A DNA stretch of 11,483 bases, taken from the NCBI GenBank assembly GCA_008671285.1, contig RPYR01000110.1, positions 1 to 11,483 on the forward strand, given 5' to 3'. The position numbers and the translations under genes were made by a program. The notes under the pieces were generated by a model. That model was not told the origin of the DNA. It did not search any database and saw only the letters and a program-made list of their open reading frames with translations. This document shows positions 1-7,373 of this stretch, one piece after another; positions within the stretch are counted from its first letter, which is position 1, and each line of letters opens with the position of its first letter. The DNA comes from Collinsella aerofaciens (GTDB lineage Bacteria; Actinomycetota; Coriobacteriia; Coriobacteriales; Coriobacteriaceae).

Positions 1-387
1 CACCATGCCAATGGAACGACGCAGCTCGTAGGTGTTTTCGGTCTTGGTGTTCACGTTGCGTCCGCGTTTGTTGATCTCGCCCTCCACGCGGCAGCCGCGA
101 ATCTCGCGATTCATGAGGTTGAGGCTACGCAAGAAGGTCGACTTACCGCAGCCCGAAGGCCCGATGAGCGCCGTGATCTCGCCCTTGTGAAAGTCGAGCG
201 ACGTATTGCGCAGTGCATGGTGGTCGCCATAGTACACGTTGACGTCCTTGGTGGAGAGCACGACCTCGTCGCTCACGGCCTTGCCGCTCACGCGCACGCG
301 CTTCTCGCTCTCCCCCACGCTCGACAAAAAGTCCTGGGTCTCGGACGATGCCGCCTCAGTTGCGGGCGTTGCATTTATCTCGCTCAT
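1..387 (-). CDS. pstB: PstB, phosphate ABC transporter ATP-binding protein (partial, N-terminal 129 residues)
   Basis: This is the cytoplasmic ATPase that powers phosphate import through PstC and PstA. Only the first 129 codons are present; the gene runs off the left edge, and family members are usually about 250 residues. The Walker A motif GPSGCGKST is at residues 76-84, followed by the PstB-typical stretch FLRSLNLMNR. A leader of about 40 polar residues precedes the ABC core, which is longer than in the E. coli protein. The ATG overlaps the pstA stop codon in an ATGA arrangement (4 bp), indicating translational coupling. The signature motif, Walker B and the H-loop would lie outside the window, so catalytic completeness cannot be judged. 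The assignment is secure from the motif and the operon context. Confidence 0.96.
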   Translation of the reverse strand, partial: MSEINATPATEAASSETQDFLSSVGESEKRVRVSGKAVSDEVVLSTKDVNVYYGDHHALRNTSLDFHKGEITALIGPSGCGKSTFLRSLNLMNREIRGCRVEGEINKRGRNVNTKTENTYELRRSIGMV

Positions 388-1310
388 TCGGCCGTCATCT
401 TCCTTGCCAGTTGTTTGCCCACGATACGGGCGACTACGTTAAACAGCAGCACGCAAATCATCAGCAGCGCCGCGGTGCCCCAAACGATCTGCTGGGCCTC
501 GGGGCTGCCCTCGCCATAGATCTTGTAGATGTGCACGGCGAGCGACTCACCGGGGCGGAACACGTTCCAGGCGCAGGTGGGGCTCGACAGGTTAAAGCTC
601 AAGAAGTTCAGACGCACCGGCGAGCTCATGCCTGAGGTAAAGAGCAGTGCCGCGGCCTCGCCAAACACGCGGCCGGCCGAAAGCACGATGCCGGTCACGA
701 TAGCGGGCATGGCCTCGGGGATCAGGATGTGCAGCGTGGCCTCCCAGCGGGTGAGGCCCATGGCCAGGCACGCATCGCGCTGGGCCTGCGGCACGTCCTC
801 GAGCGCCTGCTGGATCACGCGCACCAGAATGGGGATATTGAACATGGTGAGCGCGACGGCGCCGGAGATGATGGAGTACTTCCAGCCCAGCTGCACCGAG
901 AACACCAGAAAACCGAACATGCCGACAACGATGGAAGGCAGCGAGGACAGCGTCTCGATGGCGGTGGAGGCAATGTCGCGGACGGGTCCGTCGGGTGCGT
1001 ACTCAACCAAAAAGACCGCGCCACCCAGGCTGATGGGCACCGAGATGATCAGGGTGATCAGCAGCAGGTAGAACGAGTCGAACAGCTGGTAGAGCACGCC
1101 GCCCTGCGTTCCGTTGGCGCGCGACGGCTCCGTGAGAAAGCCCGGCTGGAACAGCGTCGAGATGCCCTCGAACAGGATATAGGCCACCATGGAGACGACG
1201 ATGAGCATGACGATGGCGACGATCGCCGTCAACACGCCCGTGGCGAAGCGGTCCTGCTTTTGGACACGCCCGAGCCTCGCCTCGTCGATGTGGATACGCG
1301 TGCTAGCCAC
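384..1310 (-). CDS. pstA: PstA, phosphate ABC transporter permease
   Basis: This is one of the two integral membrane subunits that form the phosphate channel. The 308-residue protein has a short cytoplasmic N-terminus, a first membrane helix at about residues 24-47, and further hydrophobic helices consistent with the six-helix BPD_transp_1 fold. The ATPase-coupling EAA-type loop appears as GRVFGEAAALLFTSG in the C-terminal half. Its length is close to the family norm. The start is a GTG at 1310, giving a protein that begins MASTRIH; an AAGG-type ribosome binding site lies just upstream. The gene overlaps the end of pstC by 8 bp and the start of pstB by 4 bp, so the three are very likely translated as a coupled unit. 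It could only be confused with PstC, but its place after pstC and its sequence fit PstA. Confidence 0.95.
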   Translation of the reverse strand: MASTRIHIDEARLGRVQKQDRFATGVLTAIVAIVMLIVVSMVAYILFEGISTLFQPGFLTEPSRANGTQGGVLYQLFDSFYLLLITLIISVPISLGGAVFLVEYAPDGPVRDIASTAIETLSSLPSIVVGMFGFLVFSVQLGWKYSIISGAVALTMFNIPILVRVIQQALEDVPQAQRDACLAMGLTRWEATLHILIPEAMPAIVTGIVLSAGRVFGEAAALLFTSGMSSPVRLNFLSFNLSSPTCAWNVFRPGESLAVHIYKIYGEGSPEAQQIVWGTAALLMICVLLFNVVARIVGKQLARKMTAE

Positions 1311-2211
1311 GAGCCTTCGCCCCCTTGCGGCCGATAAGGTGGATGATCAGGATGAAGATGAGACTCATGCCCATCAGCAGCAGGCCGAGCGCCCACAGAA
1401 CATCGTCTTGGGCCGAGCCCTCGGCATAGACTGCCATGGACGTGGTGAGCGTGGTGGTGATGGTCGAAGCCGGCGACAGCAGCGACGTCGGCATGGCCTC
1501 GATGCCGCCGATGACCATGCGCACGGCGAGCGTCTCGCCAAAGGCGCGGGTCATGCCCAAGATAACCGCGGTCATGAGCGACGGCATGGCGGACTTGAGC
1601 ACCACGTGCCAGATGGTCTGCCAGCGGGTGTAGCCCAGCGCGAGCGAGCCCTGGCGGTAGCCGTCGGGCACGGCGCGCAGGCCATCGACCGAAAGCGTGG
1701 TCATCGTCGGCAGAATCATGACCGCCAGCACGATGGCGCCGGGCAAGATGCCCAGGCCCGTGCTCACGTGGAAAACGCTCTTCATAAGACCGCCGACCAC
1801 GTGAAAGCCGATCAGGCCAAAGACGACCGAGGGGATGCCGGTCAAAAGCTCAATGAGCGGCTGAAAGATCTTAGAGCCAAACTTAGGGCTAATCTCGACC
1901 GCAAAGATGGCAGAGCCGATGGCGATGGGCAGCGCGATAAGCGTGGAGAGCACCATGACCGCAAACGAGGTGACGATCAGGGGCAGGGCGCCGGTATAGG
2001 GCAGGCCGTTTTCGGCTGTGTTGGCCAGGTCCCACTTGGTGCCGGTGAAAAACTCGACGACCGAGACGCCGTCCTTGACAAAAGCCGAGAGGCCCTTTTG
2101 GGCGACCATAAAGATGAGCGCGGCAACGACAAGCGTCACGAGCGCTACGCACGCGCCCGTGACGCCCAGGCCCACGTTCTCAAGGTCGCGCTTTGGCAGC
2201 TGTTTTGCCAT
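1303..2211 (-). CDS. pstC: PstC, phosphate ABC transporter permease
   Basis: This is the partner permease of PstA in the phosphate channel. The protein has 302 residues, with a first membrane helix at about residues 13-40, a large periplasmic-side loop containing FFTGTKWDLANTAENG (a PstC hallmark region), and several more hydrophobic helices. The coupling loop appears as GMTRAFGETLAVRMVIGG. The ATG at 2211 is preceded by GGAAAGG at a spacing of 6 nt. The gene follows pstS by 24 bp and overlaps pstA by 8 bp. The operon order pstS-pstC-pstA-pstB is the classical one. No truncation or frameshift is visible. Confidence 0.95.
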   Translation of the reverse strand: MAKQLPKRDLENVGLGVTGACVALVTLVVAALIFMVAQKGLSAFVKDGVSVVEFFTGTKWDLANTAENGLPYTGALPLIVTSFAVMVLSTLIALPIAIGSAIFAVEISPKFGSKIFQPLIELLTGIPSVVFGLIGFHVVGGLMKSVFHVSTGLGILPGAIVLAVMILPTMTTLSVDGLRAVPDGYRQGSLALGYTRWQTIWHVVLKSAMPSLMTAVILGMTRAFGETLAVRMVIGGIEAMPTSLLSPASTITTTLTTSMAVYAEGSAQDDVLWALGLLLMGMSLIFILIIHLIGRKGAKARG

Positions 2212-2235
2212 TGCAAACCTTTCCGGGGCGATTAC

Positions 2236-3174
2236 TTATTTAGCGGAGACCTTGCCGCTGGCGTCCTTGACGACCTTCATGGCAGAGGCGGGGATGAAGC
2301 CCTGCTCCTCGACGAGCTTGCCCTGGACGTCGGCGGAAAGCATGAACTCCAGGAAGGCCTTGGTGGCCTCGTCGGCGTCCTTGGAGCAGTACATGTGCTC
2401 GGTAGCCCAGATCTTGAAGGAGTCATCAGTGACAATCTTGCTCTTGGGCGCGACGCCCTCGACCTTGATGGCGTTGAACTTGGAGTCATCGAAGTGCGAG
2501 AAATCGAGGTAGGAGATGGCGTTGTCGGTGCTGCCCATCTGAGTCTGGACGTCGCCGGACTTGTCGAGCTCGGCATCGCCCTTAAAGTCGACGGTCTCGT
2601 CGCCAAAGACGGCGGCCTCGAAGGTGGCGCGGGTACCGGAGCCGGCCTTGCGGTTGAGGACGACGATGGTGGCGTCGTCGCCGCCGACCTCCTTCCAGTT
2701 GGTAATCTGACCGGAGAAGATACCCTTGAGCTGCTCGAGGGACAGGTCGTCGACCTTGACGTTCTTGGAGACAACAGGACCCATGCCCACGACGGCGACC
2801 TCGTGGTCGACGAGGTTCTTGACTTGATCGGCCTCAAGCTTGGTCTCGGCGAAGACGTCGGAGTTGCCGATGGTGACGGTGCCGGCGGCGACAGCGGTCA
2901 GGCCCTTGCCCGAACCGTTACCCGAGCCGGAGACGGAGACATCGGGGTTGGCGTCCATGAACTTCTCGGCAGCGGCCTCGACGAGAGCCTGGAACGAAGA
3001 GGCACCGTCGTAGGTCACCTCGCCGGAGACGGACTCGGCAGCAGCGGCGCTACCCTTGTCGGCGGCATCGGATGCGCCGGAGCCGCCGCACCCAACGAGA
3101 CCGAGACCGACGATGCTGGCAAGACCACCAGCGAGGCCGAGGAACTGACGACGAGAATAAGCCTGATCGAGCAT
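2236..3174 (-). CDS. pstS: PstS, phosphate-binding lipoprotein of the Pst transporter
   Basis: This protein captures inorganic phosphate at the cell surface and delivers it to PstC/PstA. It has 312 residues from the ATG at 3174, chosen because AAAGGAAG sits just upstream. An in-frame ATG at 3192 would overlap that site and add only MYERKI. The N-terminus carries a twin-arginine motif (SRRQFLGL, residues 7-14), a hydrophobic stretch, and a lipobox LVGC with the predicted lipidated Cys29. It is therefore probably a Tat-exported lipoprotein. Phosphate-binding segments typical of the family are visible: GASSFQ near residue 57, SGNGSGKGL near 84, TIGNSD near 101 and KAGSGTRATFE near 176. A Gly/Ser/Ala-rich linker (residues 30-50) follows the anchor. 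It leads the pst operon. Confidence 0.95.
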   Translation of the reverse strand: MLDQAYSRRQFLGLAGGLASIVGLGLVGCGGSGASDAADKGSAAAAESVSGEVTYDGASSFQALVEAAAEKFMDANPDVSVSGSGNGSGKGLTAVAAGTVTIGNSDVFAETKLEADQVKNLVDHEVAVVGMGPVVSKNVKVDDLSLEQLKGIFSGQITNWKEVGGDDATIVVLNRKAGSGTRATFEAAVFGDETVDFKGDAELDKSGDVQTQMGSTDNAISYLDFSHFDDSKFNAIKVEGVAPKSKIVTDDSFKIWATEHMYCSKDADEATKAFLEFMLSADVQGKLVEEQGFIPASAMKVVKDASGKVSAK

Positions 3175-3378
3175 GATCTTCCTTTCATACATGCGATTCG
3201 CGGGCACCCTGCCCGCTTTGCTGTTTGGAAAGATACGACCCCGACCGGGCAGCGCCCGCGCCAACTGCGGTTTTTTACGGGCATCTGATAGACCCTTACC
3301 GCAAGCGCAGCACGGCCTTTACAAACGAATAACAATCCAGCGCCGAACATGGCGCACCTTTTACACCAATAAAAACAA
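3175..3378. promoter_or_regulatory. pst operon leader with small hairpins and a candidate direct-repeat regulator site
   Basis: This is the region upstream of pstS, which must hold the operon promoter unless transcription enters from the preceding gene. Three short inverted repeats are visible: GCGGGC-ACCCT-GCCCGC at 3200-3216, GGGC-AGC-GCCC around 3247-3257, and GCGCC-GAACAT-GGCGC at 3340-3355. On the minus strand two similar AT-rich blocks, 3357-3378 and 3316-3335, share TTGTT near one end and GTAAA(A)GG at the other, spaced 41 bp apart. They could be binding sites for a phosphate-responsive regulator. A weak -10-like CTATCA lies at 3286-3291. No canonical Pho box is evident, so the regulatory reading is tentative. 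Confidence 0.25.
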
Positions 3379-3445
3379 AGTTGCGGTGAAATAGTTCCTG
3401 CTCGGCCATCAAATGGCCCATTCTAGGAACTATTCCACCGCAACT
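3379..3445 (-). terminator. Palindromic repeat copy 1, acting as terminator of the M20 peptidase gene
   Basis: A long inverted repeat has arms at 3379-3399 and 3425-3445 that match except at one position. The arm core reads GTTGCGGTG(A/G)AATAG. Inside the loop is a second perfect hairpin, GGCCAT-CAA-ATGGCC (3404-3418). Read on the minus strand, the right-hand arm of the stem is followed directly by TTTGTTTTTATT, so it has the form of a Rho-independent terminator for the gene ending at 3468. The same arm core recurs at 6653-6719, showing that this is also a dispersed repeat. Confidence 0.7.
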
Positions 3446-3453
3446 AAGATTGG

Positions 3454-3465
3454 GAAACCGCGTAA
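3454..3465. repeat. Half copy of the GTTACGCGGTTT palindrome next to the M20 stop codon
   Basis: The 12-mer AAACCGCGTAAC lies 2 bp beyond the stop codon of the M20 peptidase gene (stop at 3468-3470). The same 12-mer forms one arm of the palindrome at 9986-10013, which likewise sits 2 bp beyond the stop codon of the dehydrogenase gene. Only one arm is present here. Confidence 0.45.
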
Positions 3466-3467
3466 CC

Positions 3468-4904
3468 TTAAAGCTCTAATTCATTCAAACGGAGGATCGC
3501 AACAATATAGATCTTGAGCGCCTGTTTAAGCTGGTCCTCGTTGGCGCACTCGTTGGGGCCGTGCATCTGGCCGCCCCACGCGGGCAGCTCCAGGCCGGTC
3601 TCTTCGGGGCCAAACGAGACGGCGCGGGCAAAGTTGCGCGCGTACGTGCCGCCGCCCATGGCAAAGGGCTCAGCATGCTTGCCCGTAAACTCGTTATAGG
3701 TATCAATAAGCGCCTTCACGGCCGGATCATCGGCAGAGACCGAGAACGGCACCTTTGCATGACCCACGCGACACGTCACGTCAAAGCGCCCCACAAGCGG
3801 CTCGAGCTGCTCGCGGATGGTATCGGCGCTCGTGCTGTCGGGGAAGCGCACGTCGATGACCTGCTCAATATGGCCATCCGCCACGCGGATGACGCCAGCG
3901 TTGCAGGTAAGCGGGCCAAACGCCGAGCTCGTCGCATCGATACCCAGGCCGCGGCCATAGGCGTCTGCATGTACAAAGGCCAGGAACTTGACGAACTCGT
4001 GCTCGGCAGGCGTCAGCAGGCGCTCGTCACGGGCACCAAACGCGTCCTCGGCCTCGCGCAGGTACGTCACGATCAGGCCGACGGCGTTGATGGTGCCCTC
4101 AGGCATCGAAGCGTGGCCGCCAATACCGTGGGCGAAAATCTGCGCATGCCCGTTATCAAGCGCCGTGATCTCCAGGCGGTCGACGTTCTCAACGGGCGCC
4201 GGCAGCTCATCGGCGGCAATCGCAAGCTCGCAGATGGACTGCGACGGAATGGCATTGCTCGCCTCGGAGCCGCTCCACGACACGATGCGCCCGCCGTCGA
4301 TCTTGGGGCTCACGAACGTCGCCCCAAACTGGCCCTTCTCGGCATTGCAGACCGGGAACTCGGCATCAGGCGTAAACAGAAAGTCAGGGTTGGGGTAGTT
4401 CTCCAGATAATGGTGAACGTCGGACATGCCCACTTCCTCATCGCAGCCCAGCAGCGCGCGGAAGGTGTAGCGCGGCACAATGCCGTGCTTGAGCAGGTAC
4501 GCGCCGGCATAAAGCGACAGCACTGCCGGGCCCTTGTCGTCAATCACGCCGCGACCGAGCAACCAGCCCTCGCGACGCTCCATCGCGAACGGGTCGGTGT
4601 TCCAGCCAGGGCCGGCGGGAACCACGTCCACGTGGCAGATAGTCGCGAGCTGCTTGTCGCCGCGGCCCGGGATATCGGCGATTCCCGCATAGCCCTCGTC
4701 GTCGCTCGTCTGATAGCCGAGCTTCTGCGCAATGCCGAGCGCGCAATCGAGCGCGTCACGGACCGGGCGGCCAAACGGCGCGCCGGGCTCCGCATCGGCA
4801 GAAACTGCCACGGAAGGATAACTCACCAGCTGCTCGATATCAGCGACGACATCCTCCCAGACCTCGTCGACATACTCAGCGACGCTCTGCTCCACCTGAT
4901 TCAT
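3468..4904 (-). CDS. M20 family metallo-dipeptidase (PepV/Sapep-like)
   Basis: This is a predicted cytoplasmic di-zinc peptidase that cleaves dipeptides or other short peptides. The 478-residue length fits the PepV/Sapep group. Active-site motifs appear in order: HVDVVP (metal His91 and catalytic Asp93), GRGVIDDKGP (bridging Asp near 122), GCDEEVGMSD (catalytic and metal Glu156/157), TPDAEFP (Asp180), GIGGHAS (His263, lid-domain region) and MHGPNE (metal His448). The ATG at 4904 was chosen because AAGGAGGT lies 5 nt upstream; the open frame continues to 5099 but that part is non-protein-like and overlaps the HAD gene. It lies 55 bp downstream of the HAD phosphatase gene on the same strand, so the two may share a transcript, ending at the terminator at 3379-3445. 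The exact substrate cannot be read from sequence. Confidence 0.92.
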   Translation of the reverse strand: MNQVEQSVAEYVDEVWEDVVADIEQLVSYPSVAVSADAEPGAPFGRPVRDALDCALGIAQKLGYQTSDDEGYAGIADIPGRGDKQLATICHVDVVPAGPGWNTDPFAMERREGWLLGRGVIDDKGPAVLSLYAGAYLLKHGIVPRYTFRALLGCDEEVGMSDVHHYLENYPNPDFLFTPDAEFPVCNAEKGQFGATFVSPKIDGGRIVSWSGSEASNAIPSQSICELAIAADELPAPVENVDRLEITALDNGHAQIFAHGIGGHASMPEGTINAVGLIVTYLREAEDAFGARDERLLTPAEHEFVKFLAFVHADAYGRGLGIDATSSAFGPLTCNAGVIRVADGHIEQVIDVRFPDSTSADTIREQLEPLVGRFDVTCRVGHAKVPFSVSADDPAVKALIDTYNEFTGKHAEPFAMGGGTYARNFARAVSFGPEETGLELPAWGGQMHGPNECANEDQLKQALKIYIVAILRLNELEL

Positions 4905-4959
4905 GGACGACCTCCTTACCAATGAGCGACGGGTACGCCCGCCCCTCACATTATGTCTA

Positions 4960-5622
4960 TTAGATAGCGAAAAGTTTAGCAAGCTCGGCCACCGAGTGCA
5001 CCACCGCATCGGCGCCCGCGGCCTCGTGCTCCCCCGGCGCTGCCGCGCCCGAATAGATGCCGATGCACGGCACGCCCATCGCGTGCGCGCCCTCCACATC
5101 GTTAAAGCGATCGCCGATCATCACGGCATCGTCGGCCGTCGCGCCGAGGGCCGCCAGGGCATCGCGAACCGAATCGGCCTTGGTCTCGCGTCCCTGCGGC
5201 GGATTCATGCCAACCACCGCCTCAAACTGCGAAAGCCCAAGCTCGCCCACCATGTCAATGCACTTTGCCTCCATGCGTGACGTCGCCACGGCCAAGCGAT
5301 GCCCCTGCGCGACAAGGCCATCGAGCAGCTCGGGGATTCCATCGAACACGGGATACTCTTCCGGTCCCAGCTCATCAAAAAAGGCACGGTACTCGTCGGC
5401 CACCACAAGCGACTCCTCGCGCGTAAAGCCGTAAAAGTCGTGGAAGCTCTTCCACAGCGGAGGCCCGATCATGCGACGCAGGTCACCCGTCTGCGCCTCC
5501 GCAAACCCGCGCGCGGCCAACGTCTTGCGCGTCGAGGTCATCACCGCTCGACCCGTATCTGCCACCGTGCCATCGAAATCAAACAGCACGACCGGCCGCT
5601 TGCATATCTCCAGCGCCTCCAT
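4960..5622 (-). CDS. HAD-superfamily hydrolase (Gph-like phosphatase)
   Basis: This is a predicted small-molecule phosphatase of the haloacid dehalogenase superfamily, 220 residues from the ATG at 5622. Motif I is FDFDGTVADTG (nucleophile Asp15, acid/base Asp17), followed by an alpha-helical cap (about residues 25-95). Motif II is VATS (Ser115), motif III is a Lys near 148, and motif IV is MIGDRFNDVEGA (Asp171, Asp175). The arrangement resembles phosphoglycolate phosphatases and related nucleotidases, but the substrate is not identifiable. AGAGGG lies 6 nt before the chosen ATG. An in-frame ATG at 5628 would add two residues, and an earlier one at 5655 is less likely. It is transcribed away from the DegV gene and may be cotranscribed with the M20 peptidase. 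Confidence 0.9.
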   Translation of the reverse strand: MEALEICKRPVVLFDFDGTVADTGRAVMTSTRKTLAARGFAEAQTGDLRRMIGPPLWKSFHDFYGFTREESLVVADEYRAFFDELGPEEYPVFDGIPELLDGLVAQGHRLAVATSRMEAKCIDMVGELGLSQFEAVVGMNPPQGRETKADSVRDALAALGATADDAVMIGDRFNDVEGAHAMGVPCIGIYSGAAAPGEHEAAGADAVVHSVAELAKLFAI

Positions 5623-5663
5623 CGGCATCCCTCTTCCCCAGTTGACGATTTCCACACCGACAC

Positions 5664-5700
5664 TTCAAACTGTTGACTATTCAACAATTGAACCTATAAA
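5664..5700. promoter_or_regulatory. Divergent intergenic region: degV promoter with overlapping dyad
   Basis: On the plus strand TTGACT (5673-5678) and TATAAA (5695-5700) are separated by 16 bp, a good sigma-70-type promoter for the DegV gene that starts at 5779. The -35 box lies inside an inverted repeat, TGTTGA-CTAT-TCAACA (5671-5686), whose symmetry extends imperfectly to TTCAA/TTGAA at 5664-5692. A protein bound there could control the DegV gene and possibly the divergent HAD gene. The promoter call is moderate; the operator reading is inference. A TATACT at 5717-5722 is an alternative -10 without a good -35. Confidence 0.45.
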
Positions 5701-5778
5701 TGTGGAACGACTCCACTATACTTGTCGCACTTTGCTCTCAGAAGGCGGCGCTGCCGCGCCCCAACGAAAGGTGCAATT

Positions 5779-6639
5779 ATGTCTTTTGCCATCATAACCG
5801 ACTCCACTTCGGACATCTCCCCCGCCCGCGCCCAAGAGCTCGGCATTTACGTGATTCCGCTACATGTGATTATCGAGGGCGAGGACCTGCTCGACCAGGT
5901 GCAGATTACCGCCGAGGAATACGTCGCCCGCATGGCTGGCTCCGAGGAGTTGCCGCACACCTCGCAGCCGAGCGCCGGCGAGTTCAAGGCACTCTTTGAC
6001 CGCGTGCGCGCCGACGGCCACGATAGCGCCATCTTTATCTCGCTGTGCAGCGAGTGGTCCGCCTGCTATGCCAACGCCAGCCTGACGGCCGAAACGCACG
6101 AGCTCGACGTGCGCTGCATCGACTCGCGCACCGGCTCGGGCGCCGAGGGCCTGCTAGTGGAGTACGCGCTGGCCATGCGCGAGGACGGCCGCAGCCTGGA
6201 CGAGACCGAGGCGCAGATCCGCGCGACGCTGCCCGACGCCCACCTGCTGCTGATTCCCCGCACGCTCGAGAATCTCGTTAAGAACGGCCGCGCGCCCAAG
6301 CTCGCCGGCCAGCTCACGCAAATGCTCAACATTCGCCTGGCCGTTTCGCCGGAGTGGAAATCGGGCGAGATCAAGGCCATAAAAAAGGGCCGCGGTGCCA
6401 AGCGCATCGTTACCAACACCATGGCCGATTGCCTCGCATTTTTGGCCGAGTATCCGGGCTCCAGCGTGCGCGTGCTCACGACCGGCGCCGCCGAGGAGCA
6501 GGAGCTTGTCAACGAGGCACTCGCGGGTCAGGATTACGTAGACGCCGGCACCGGCCCCATCGGCTGCACCATCGCCACCCACGTAGGCGTCGACGCCATC
6601 GCCATCAGCTACTGCCCCCGCTACCAGCCAACTCACTAG
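5779..6639 (+). CDS. DegV family fatty-acid-binding protein
   Basis: Proteins of this family bind a fatty acid and, in FakB-type members, present it to the FakA kinase for phosphorylation and use in membrane lipids. This one has 286 residues, the usual length. Visible family motifs are TDSTSDIS (residues 7-14), the TSQPSAGEF loop (61-69, hydroxyl residues that contact the carboxylate), IDSRTGSGAEG (114-123), KNGRAPKLAG (168-177, conserved Arg171) and GPIGCTIATHVGVDA (259-273, conserved His268). The ATG at 5779 has GAAAGG 7 nt upstream; an ATG at 5722 in the same frame lacks such a site and lies in the leader. It is the only complete plus-strand gene here. A fakA partner is not in the window, so the role in fatty-acid uptake is inferred from the family. 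Confidence 0.92.
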   Translation: MSFAIITDSTSDISPARAQELGIYVIPLHVIIEGEDLLDQVQITAEEYVARMAGSEELPHTSQPSAGEFKALFDRVRADGHDSAIFISLCSEWSACYANASLTAETHELDVRCIDSRTGSGAEGLLVEYALAMREDGRSLDETEAQIRATLPDAHLLLIPRTLENLVKNGRAPKLAGQLTQMLNIRLAVSPEWKSGEIKAIKKGRGAKRIVTNTMADCLAFLAEYPGSSVRVLTTGAAEEQELVNEALAGQDYVDAGTGPIGCTIATHVGVDAIAISYCPRYQPTH

Positions 6640-6652
6640 GGACGCCCACATC

Positions 6653-6719
6653 AGTTGCGGTGGAATAGGGACTGTTTTTGGCTTATTAGCCGCCAATCAA
6701 TCCCTATTCCACCGCAACT
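6653..6719. repeat. Palindromic repeat copy 2 between convergent genes
   Basis: A perfect 19-bp inverted repeat has arms AGTTGCGGTGGAATAGGGA (6653-6671) and its complement (6701-6719), enclosing a short inner TTGGC/GCCAA hairpin. It fills most of the space between the ends of the convergent DegV and toxin genes. Neither strand has a T-tract after the stem, so a classical intrinsic terminator is not supported, although the stem could still stop transcription or block 3' decay. The outer 16 nt match copy 1 (3379-3445) except at one position; the inner arms differ but still pair. Confidence 0.7.
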
Positions 6720-6732
6720 TAGAAATCGGCAA

Positions 6733-7041
6733 TCAGCCCTGCGGACCCTGGAACAGCTCCTCATGAGAGCCCATTCTGACCAGCCGGATCACAGGATTAG
6801 TCTTATGCGGCAAGTAGAGAACGACCACGTCGACCAAGCCATCGGATAGATGGAAATCGATGTGGCCGTTGTAGTTGCCGCCCGGGTTTGAAAGCTCATG
6901 GGCGCCATATTCCGCGGGAAGCGAGCCGTGAGCTGCAAGCTCTGCGACCGCCGCCCTAAACTCGGTTTTTAGCTGCGGATGGATGCGCATCGTCCGTTTG
7001 TAATCCGCCTTAAACTGAGCCTCGACTTTAATCTCAAACAT
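6733..7041 (-). CDS. YafQ/RelE-family mRNA interferase toxin
   Basis: This is the predicted ribosome-dependent mRNA-cleaving toxin of a type II toxin-antitoxin pair, 102 residues. Residues matching those known to matter in E. coli YafQ are visible: His48 (AHEL), His64, Asp71, His93 and Phe97 (RMGSHEELF at the C-terminus). Relative to the E. coli protein there is an apparent insertion of about three residues between the central His and Asp. The ATG at 7041 is 2 bp past the antitoxin stop, a typical coupled arrangement, with the start signal inside the antitoxin gene. All key residues are present, so the toxin looks intact. It ends 14 bp from the palindrome at 6653-6719. Alternative names in use would be RelE/ParE-like toxin or addiction module toxin. 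Confidence 0.88.
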   Translation of the reverse strand: MFEIKVEAQFKADYKRTMRIHPQLKTEFRAAVAELAAHGSLPAEYGAHELSNPGGNYNGHIDFHLSDGLVDVVVLYLPHKTNPVIRLVRMGSHEELFQGPQG

Positions 7042-7043
7042 CG

Positions 7044-7343
7044 CTAGTCCTCATCGAGGAACGATATAAGCTCATCAGCGTTATTGAATGACGGGCTGTC
7101 GTCCGTCAAAATCCCCAACTCATGAGCCTCGGCGATCACCATGGCGCGTCTCGTCGCCTCGTTGGGCACCTCTGCCCTTCCTACGATCTCAAAAGGAATC
7201 TTTCGCTGATTTACCAGCTGCCGAACAGCAAGGTTGAGATACGAATTGAGACTTAGACCAACCGTATCCAAGAACTCAGTCGCCTGCTCCTTGAGCCCCT
7301 CTTCGATGCGAACCGTCGTAGGCTTAACCGTTGCAGTGGACAT
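7044..7343 (-). CDS. RelB/DinJ-family antitoxin
   Basis: This is the predicted antitoxin partner of the downstream YafQ-like toxin: it neutralises the toxin and represses the shared promoter. The 99-residue protein has an N-terminal ribbon-helix-helix DNA-binding region (TTVRIEEGLKEQATEFLDTV, then the GLSLNSYLNLAVRQLV helix, about residues 9-44). A more acidic toxin-binding C-terminus ends in NADELISFLDED. The ATG at 7343 has AGGAGGT 5 nt upstream. A TATACT -10-like box is at 7374-7379 on the minus strand, and a perfect 14-bp dyad at 7390-7425 overlaps the expected -35 zone and could be the operator. Confidence 0.88.
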   Translation of the reverse strand: MSTATVKPTTVRIEEGLKEQATEFLDTVGLSLNSYLNLAVRQLVNQRKIPFEIVGRAEVPNEATRRAMVIAEAHELGILTDDSPSFNNADELISFLDED

Positions 7344-7373
7344 ACGCGACCTCCTCGCCTCGTCTTTTGCATC

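Noticed and set aside
1189..3288. A 699-codon plus-strand open frame opposite pstC and pstS
   Set aside because: It is antisense to genes with clear motifs and its protein is a His/Asp/Arg/Gly-rich mixture typical of the shadow of GC-rich coding DNA.
3561..4925. A 454-codon plus-strand open frame opposite the M20 peptidase
   Set aside because: It is a shadow of the peptidase gene, with Arg/His/Ala-biased composition and no motif.
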